Part shown: positions 58,684 through 64,000 of the stretch, piece after piece | Layout of the letters: the number at the start of each line of letters is the position of its first letter | Position numbering within the stretch: the first letter of the stretch is position 1 | Origin: Lasioglossum baleicum | Taxonomy: Eukaryota > Arthropoda > Insecta > Hymenoptera > Halictidae | DNA length: 64,000 nt | Reading direction: 5' to 3' | Assembly: GCF_051020765.1 (NCBI RefSeq) | Contig: NC_134944.1 | Coordinates: 8,804,001-8,868,000 of the forward strand | The notes under the pieces: model-generated | Databases searched by the model: none | Told to the model about the DNA's origin: nothing | What the model saw: the letters and a program-made list of their open reading frames with translations, nothing else | Translations under genes and position numbers: made by a program

Positions 58684-59015
58684 AAATTATATATATATTT
58701 ATTTATTTCGGCTTCGCAGCCTAGAAATGGACTTGGTTTTACATTACAATCCCACTCACTCATTTCCATACCGCACCCATACAAACTTAATCCTATATCC
58801 CTACAACCCTATATACATTTTTGTTTCACCTATCCTACATTACACGTGAATATCTTTGGTCTATTGCTCAATCATAGCTTCTCTGCGCTTCGCTTCTATC
58901 ATTCTCAGCCAGTTTACCACTCCGTCCCCTGATCTGCCCACAACTATTTCCTCCTCTCTTAATTCGCTGCCCTCTACTTTGTAGCAGTCTTCTAGAAGAT
59001 GACTTAATGTACCTA
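58684..59015 (-). mobile_element. 3' end of a non-LTR retrotransposon (LINE)
   Basis: On the minus strand the frame ending at the stop 58861-58863 reads TLSHLLEDCYKVEG, EEEIVVGRSGDGVVNWLRMI and EAKRREAMIEQ. This is the usual end of LINE ORF2 just after a Cys-His motif. A 3' UTR and a tail of AAATAAATAAATATATA follow to about 58684. The body is cut at the TA where the mariner fragment begins. Confidence 0.7.
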
Positions 59016-59225
59016 TTAGATTGTCCCATAAGTTTCTTCCCTTTTTTTTTAATGCGAAATGAATACACGATATTTGTTCTTTGAGGTTGATTTTATTGTG
59101 TTATATATAAACCATTCTGTTCTATAACCTTCTTCCATCTCTCAGGAAGCCTGATTATGCCCTCTTTCCAAAATTGTTGAGGCTTACTTGCAAAATATTC
59201 ATCTAGGTGCGTTTTTATTTAGCTT
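59016..59225 (-). mobile_element. Mariner 3' fragment inserted in the LINE end
   Basis: Starts TTAGATTGTCCCATAAGTTT next to a TA. Minus-strand translation gives KEGIIRLPERWKKVIEQNG and then a few residues to the stop, the C-terminus of a mariner transposase. The other end was not found; the fragment fades out near 59225. Confidence 0.75.
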
Positions 59226-59888
59226 ATGGATTCCCTTTCACATTCGGTGTTGCCGTCGCAACAATATTAATCGATCGAAACGGTAGCGCCGAAAGCATTT
59301 CCAAAGTTGATAACATTTACGATCGATAATTGGGATTATTTTAAACCAATACATATAAAATGTTATTTCGGTTTAAAGGAGATTAATAACACAGATATTT
59401 TTTAGACTTTAGACTCTATTCAGAATCGGGGGGTTAACAGCAAATTGGAATGAAACAAATTTTCGGTATCGCTTTCGTTTCCTATTTCACGAAATTTCCC
59501 GGGCGAATCTAGGCACCCGCGGATCTTTCCCTAAGCTCCCGGAGTCGGCCGATAGCGGCTGTACGGTAAATTGCAATGTTACGCGGACCCATGGCGCCCC
59601 GAGTACGTATTCACAATGCCAGGCGGCGTGCATTATGCACCCACGCATTCCTGCCCTGTTTATTCAGCCGGGAAATGAAGCGTTCCATGTACACCGCCGT
59701 TCAAAAGTGGACACGCTTTCTTCGTGTCAATCACCTGGATATCCTTGCGAAATCATCACCAGATTTACCGGATACTCTCTACAGAACTCTCTTAACGGTG
59801 TGAAGTTGACTTCAAAAGAAGCCTGTAAAGTGGCCTCTACACGATCAATAATATTGTCAATATTCGCGTCAATATTGACGCTCTATAT
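59226..59888. other. Noncoding stretch, GC-rich 59480-59800
   Basis: Open frames at 59576-59919 (+) are unrecognised. Near 59850-59880 'caatattgtc/gacaatatt'-like short inverted runs precede the hAT insertion. Confidence 0.35.
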
Positions 59889-60200
59889 CAGTGGTGGCGA
59901 ACCTATGAAGTCTTTGTAAGTGCCCCTCGCGTTTATTTTAATATTGACCCGCAAAAGTTAAAGTTATAAATCAAAAAGGAAACTAAAACCTTTTTTGGAT
60001 GATTTCAAAAGGGAGAACCGAGAAGATCCAACAGTCAACTTTATCTTTTAACAAAATGTTTGATGTTTCCAAATAATTGGCTTGACACCCACCGCCCCCA
60101 GCCCTTCTAATTGAAGCCACTGACTTATGACTCACAGGCTAGTATTTACAAAAGAAATAAAAATAATTGACTCACTCTTTGGAAAGGTTCGCCATCACTG
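59889..60200. mobile_element. Non-autonomous hAT element, 312 bp
   Basis: Left CAGTGGTGGCGAACCT; the complement of the right end is CAGTGATGGCGAACCT. Flanks CTCTATAT (59881-59888) and CTCCATAT (60201-60208) match at 7 of 8. These ends are typical of hAT elements. No transposase frame. Confidence 0.85.
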
Positions 60201-60420
60201 CTCCATATTGAAGCGCGCATCAATATTCTCACCAATACTCATTCTGGCCAAAAATATTCGTGCTGCACGGTCGGGGCTGTTTCAGTGGCGTTTTTGTTGT
60301 GAATTTCGAAATGTTCTCCAGAGCTGTTATGCGATACTGCGAACAATATCCTATTTACTCTGCCTCACAGGCCTTCTCATCTTTTTGACTCATTGCTACA
60401 CAGATTCCAGGTTAAAACCT

Positions 60421-60636
60421 AATAAACTTGGAATAATGTTATCGGCGCCAGGTTCGATCGAATTCTACACTAAATAGCTATTTTGTAGGAAACCTCAAAC
60501 GTTTCGATTTTCGGATGTGAATCTGTTACGTCATAAGACCACGTTTGCTATAGAATTGTTTTTCTGTAAGAGGAAGAGAAAGGTGTGTTTCGTCGTAGAC
60601 CGAACCTGGCGCCGATAACATTATTCCAAGTTTATT
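60421..60636. repeat. 36-bp perfect inverted repeat with ~144-bp loop
   Basis: 60421-60456 (starting AATAAACTTGGAATAATG) is the exact complement of 60601-60636. It lies just before the putative LTR leader and could be a small MITE or part of the retrotransposon flank. Confidence 0.85.
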
Positions 60637-61085
60637 CAAACAGGTTTGATCGAACCTGTGCGCCGAGAAAAATAATTACCATTCTTTCAAATAGTGCGAT
60701 CGCGAAAAATACCTCCTTTATTTTATTCAAACAATTTCGATCGAGAAGAATTTATCATTTAAAACCTAATCTTGTGAAAACACCGATTTCCACGTCATCC
60801 CCTATCTCTAAGGGATATTCATCCACGAGTATCATCTACTCCCCAACTTCCATAGTATTAGATATTCTTATATAAGGCCCTGCGAAAGGGCGCGCGACAG
60901 ACAGAAGAAGAAGTAACGTTTCACTAGTTAGTTGATCCCTGAGTGATTCGTCTCGTATAAAATTGCTTCGTTTCTTTGCTTGGCAACCTACTTCTAAATA
61001 AACCTAAGTTGTGCTGGAAGACCTTGGAGTTTATTCGAGGATTCTCTTCATCTACCCCTTCCTGCGGCATAACAGAGGACTAATT
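60637..61085 (+). repeat. Putative 5' LTR / leader of gypsy-type element
   Basis: Contains TATATAAGG at about 60869, AATAAA near 60996, and then TTTTTGGTGGCAGCGGTGGG at about 61086, which fits a tRNA primer-binding site following an LTR. No matching 3' LTR lies in the window, so the borders are uncertain. Confidence 0.4.
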
Positions 61086-61202
61086 TTTGGTGGCAGCGGT
61101 GGGATAGGCTGCAATTCAGCAAGAAGACCGAGGTTAACAAGGCAACCAGACGAAATCTGGAAGGTTATATGGCGATTATGAAAATCCTACTCAGTTAGGT
61201 GA

Positions 61203-61605
61203 ATGGCATTTCACATATACCGTAACTCGAAATCAGAAATTCAAACTGAAAGTGATAGCAGCGAGTTATTAGATTGTTTTATTCATAAAACTCTTGAGAA
61301 AATGAGTCGAGCCATGAGCCCTGTTGGCAGTAGCCTTGAACAACAAATAGCTGAACTACAAACAAAATATCTTAAATTAATGACCCTCTGCGAAGAGCAA
61401 CGGAGAGAAATCGATAAACTACGATATGGAGAAAGTTCAAGTTTGTTACAAATGTAACAAAACGGGTCGCATCTCTCGAGATTGTCCTCGGAATCAAAAT
61501 TTTCCAAATCGTCATCCTCGAGTTTGTACAGTCAACAAATCCACGGGATCTGAACGAAGAATTACAAATCGAGGAAAAGCGGGTCGAATCGAGTATTCCT
61601 CGTAG
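61203..61605 (+). pseudogene. Gypsy gag remnant with altered zinc knuckle
   Basis: The frame 61203-61457 is a short helical piece (LEQQIAELQTKYLKLMTLCE). A shifted frame from about 61425 reads CYKCNKTGRISRDC, a CCHC knuckle in which the usual His is Arg. Both frames end early. Confidence 0.6.
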
Positions 61606-63790
61606 ATACACGAGCGAGAATAAATTTAATCAAAGCAGCAGCAACAGTCGTTTTACCTACACGAGCGCGAATCAATTGTTTTTATGGAATTGATAATAAT
61701 GAAGTCGTTTCAACTAGAGAAGCTAAACTTACAGTATGAGATCGCGAACATATTTTAGCAATAGTACCTGACCCCTTTTCGTGAGTATCTGAAACCAGAG
61801 CTCCGATACTTAGGACACCTTATTACAAAGGATGGTGTCGAAAGCCTAATCCTGAGAAAATTCGAACCGTGGTCGAATTTCCAGCCTCTAAGGATAAAAA
61901 GAATATTAAGCAGTTCCTAGGACTGGCAGGATATTACCGGAGATTTATCCCAAATTTCTCACAATTAGCTAAACCCATGAATACGCTTCTGAGAAAGGAC
62001 AGGAAGTTCGAGTGGAAACAACAACAAGAGGAACCTCTTTTCAACATCTGAAGACGGAACTTTGCGGAGATCGTGTACTCGTGTATCCAGATTTTAACAA
62101 ACAGTTCATTTTTATCCACTGATGCCTCCGGTGAAGCTTTAGGAGCGGTATTGGCACAAAAAGATGAGAGCGGAAAAGTGAAACCAATCAGCTTTGCAAG
62201 TCGGACCTTGAACGAAGCTGAGCAAAAATATTCGACCACGGATCGCTAAATGCTTGCTATGGTTTGGAGTGTAAAGCACTTCCGCCCCTACTTATATGGT
62301 CGAAGGTTCGTTATAATTACTGATCATCAGCCACTTAAATGGTTAAATAGCATGAAAAAACCAACTGCCATGCAGGCTCGATGGACCAAACATTATATTC
62401 TTGTACCTCAATAAACATTTTATTTAAAAAAAAAAAAAAAGAATCATGTTAGAAGAATATGACTACGAGATTCAATACAAGAAGGGATGTTTGAATTCTA
62501 ACGCTGATGCACTCAGTAGAAAAACATAACATTTTCTGATCAACGACCCACAGACGCAATTTACACAGAATTTAGGAAAGGAAATTAGGATAAAGTCATA
62601 TACGACCTACCGGATACAATACAATTAATTGGACAAGATTTTTCGCAAGGGACTGTAAAGAAACTGCTAGAAGAACTTTGCGATATTCTGATCGTTGAAG
62701 ATATCCAAGGAATATTAACATTACCATCTAGAAGATTTCAAGATGATTTCATCATTGGAAGAACAGGAGATCAAAAGTTCATTTTAATTTCTCCGGCTTT
62801 GAAGACACCGGGAACAGAAGAGGAAAAACTAGAAATAATCAATAACCATCACGGTCATTTCTCATCAGCACGTTCAGGAATCAAAGCGACTCTTAGTAAA
62901 ATATTGGAAAACTATACATGGAAAGGTATACATAAAGATGTTACAGAATTCATCGACAGCTGTAACTCTTTTTGTCAGCAAGCCAAAATTGTTAGACAAC
63001 CAACTAAGATGCCATTAGACATCGTGGGACCCTTTACCGAAAGTGTGAAAGGACACAAATACGTGCTAACCATACAGGATCAACTCGGCCAGGTTTATGG
63101 AAGCAGTAGCCTTGGAAAATCAAAGGGCAGAAACAATCGCGATTCCGAAAACAATATTAACAGATCAAGGAGCAAATTTTATGGGAAAAACAATGAAGGA
63201 ACCATGTCAAATATTTAAAATTAATTTGATTCATACAACAGCATTTAGGCCAGAATCCAACGGATCTTTAGAACGAGCGCATGCAGTGATTAAGGATTAT
63301 TTAAGATTCCTATGTCACTCTTGATGAAACGTGCGAAGTCTGGGATGACTGCCTACAATCAGCAATTTTCTCGTACAACGCTGTAACACATACCAGCACG
63401 GGTTGCAAACCGTTCGAACTAGCTTTTTGAAGAAAATCACCGACTATTAATTAGCTAGAACAAGAAGATCAAGTAACATATTGCGATTTAGTAACATCTA
63501 TAGAGAATCATTTGCGTAAGACATGGAAGCATGCAGAAACTAATATTGAAAATATCAAAAAGACTGTCAGACTAACATATGATAAGAACATTAGACCTTT
63601 AGCAACAGTAGGAGATTACGTTTGGGTACGGAATCAGGGTAGAGATAGATTATAGCTGGATTATCCATGCCGTGGTTAGGTCCATTATAGTTAGAGAAGT
63701 AGATGGTTTAAACGCGGTGATAAAAATTAGAAATAAGGACTATAAAATCCATTTAAATAGACTTAAATTTGCTAACATGAATTCCGTTAC
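61580..63790 (+). pseudogene. Gypsy-type LTR retrotransposon pol remnant
   Basis: In order but in several frames with stops: an aspartic protease (FLVDTRARINL, with Arg for the catalytic-motif Gly); an abrupt jump near 61780 to the reverse transcriptase thumb (LGHLITKDG; FLGLAGYYRRFIPNFS); RNase H (TDASGEALGAVLAQ; FVIITDHQPLKWL); the integrase zinc region (HHGHFSSARSG; CNSFCQ) and core (LTDQGANF; PESNGSLERAH); and the integrase C-terminal part to about 63770. The RT palm with its catalytic aspartates is deleted. It cannot be autonomous. Order RT-RNaseH-IN defines the Ty3/gypsy class. Confidence 0.85.
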
Positions 63791-63820
63791 AGATTTACAA
63801 TCCTAGGCTTTAGTCTAGAG

Positions 63821-64000
63821 CAGGGGTCGGCAAACTACGGCCCGTGGAATGATATTGTTTTTTACATGAAAATTAAATCAAATTACGTGCTATTTAGTCC
63901 AGTCAACGAAAAGTTGTAGAGGGAAATGGAAGGAATACAATTTTTAACTTTGGGTCTTTGTTTGGACTAGTGAGGAGGTAAACATACTAAAAGTCCCCAC
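63821..64000. mobile_element. hAT element, one end, running off the window
   Basis: CAGGGGTCGGCAAACTACGG is a classic hAT terminal sequence. It begins where the 3' part of the gypsy remnant ends, so it may have inserted into it. The other end is beyond the window. Confidence 0.65.

Larger units (their letters stand above)
33961..64000 (+). other. ZSWIM8 first coding intron (5' part, over 30 kb)
   Basis: Begins at a consensus donor and contains no recognised host exon to the window end. It alternates GC-rich, CpG-containing blocks (e.g. 39600-40100, 42250-42740, 47900-48480, 52860-53420) with AT-rich repeats, tandem arrays and transposon remnants, listed separately. That it is one intron is inference from the missing downstream exons; another gene could start on either strand without my seeing it. 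Confidence 0.55.

Overview
The window reads as nuclear DNA of an insect, most likely a hymenopteran such as a bee. Genes have short introns with GT/AG ends, AATAAA signals and AT-rich coding sequence. The rest mixes GC-rich, CpG-containing blocks with AT-rich repeats and many mariner, Tc1, hAT, pogo and gypsy remnants. The species call is inference. No bacterial, plasmid, CRISPR or tRNA features were found.

Layout. 1-6860 holds no recognised gene, only an interspersed repeat with internal ~137-bp tandem copies. 6861-28278 is a compact block of seven housekeeping genes: ING1/2-type inhibitor of growth (+), the Rad6-type E2 Ubc6 (-, two alternative last exons), PDCD2L (+), ACAD9-like acyl-CoA dehydrogenase (-), dynactin subunit 4 (+), ribosomal protein S14 (-) and MRE11 (-). 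ING and Ubc6 converge, Ubc6 and PDCD2L diverge, PDCD2L and ACAD9 converge, ACAD9 and DCTN4 diverge, DCTN4 and RpS14 converge, and RpS14 and MRE11 are co-directional. All exon joins were rebuilt by hand and keep frame. The products are 305, 151/161, 421, 624, 494, 151 and 657 residues.

28279-33960 is a GC-rich promoter and leader region ending in the first coding exon of ZSWIM8 (Dorado), the substrate receptor of the ubiquitin ligase that degrades Argonaute in target-directed microRNA decay. The rest of ZSWIM8 is not in the window, so 33961-64000 is read as the start of a first intron longer than 30 kb. It contains long palindromic DNA elements, five tandem arrays (about 385, 163, 92, 333 and 205/188 bp units), several MITE families, pieces of LINE, Penelope-like and mariner elements, and a decayed gypsy-type LTR retrotransposon at 60.6-63.8 kb.

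The genes do not form one pathway, but themes recur: ubiquitin and chromatin/DNA repair (Ubc6, MRE11, ING), 40S ribosome biogenesis (RpS14, PDCD2L), mitochondrial complex I assembly (ACAD9) and ubiquitin-driven RNA-silencing control (ZSWIM8). The most notable observations are the mutually exclusive Ubc6 terminal exons, one vertebrate-like and one fly-like; a family of long palindromes with perfect 8-bp target duplications; the altered catalytic motif of the ACAD9-like protein; and the glycine-coding leader just upstream of the ZSWIM8 start.
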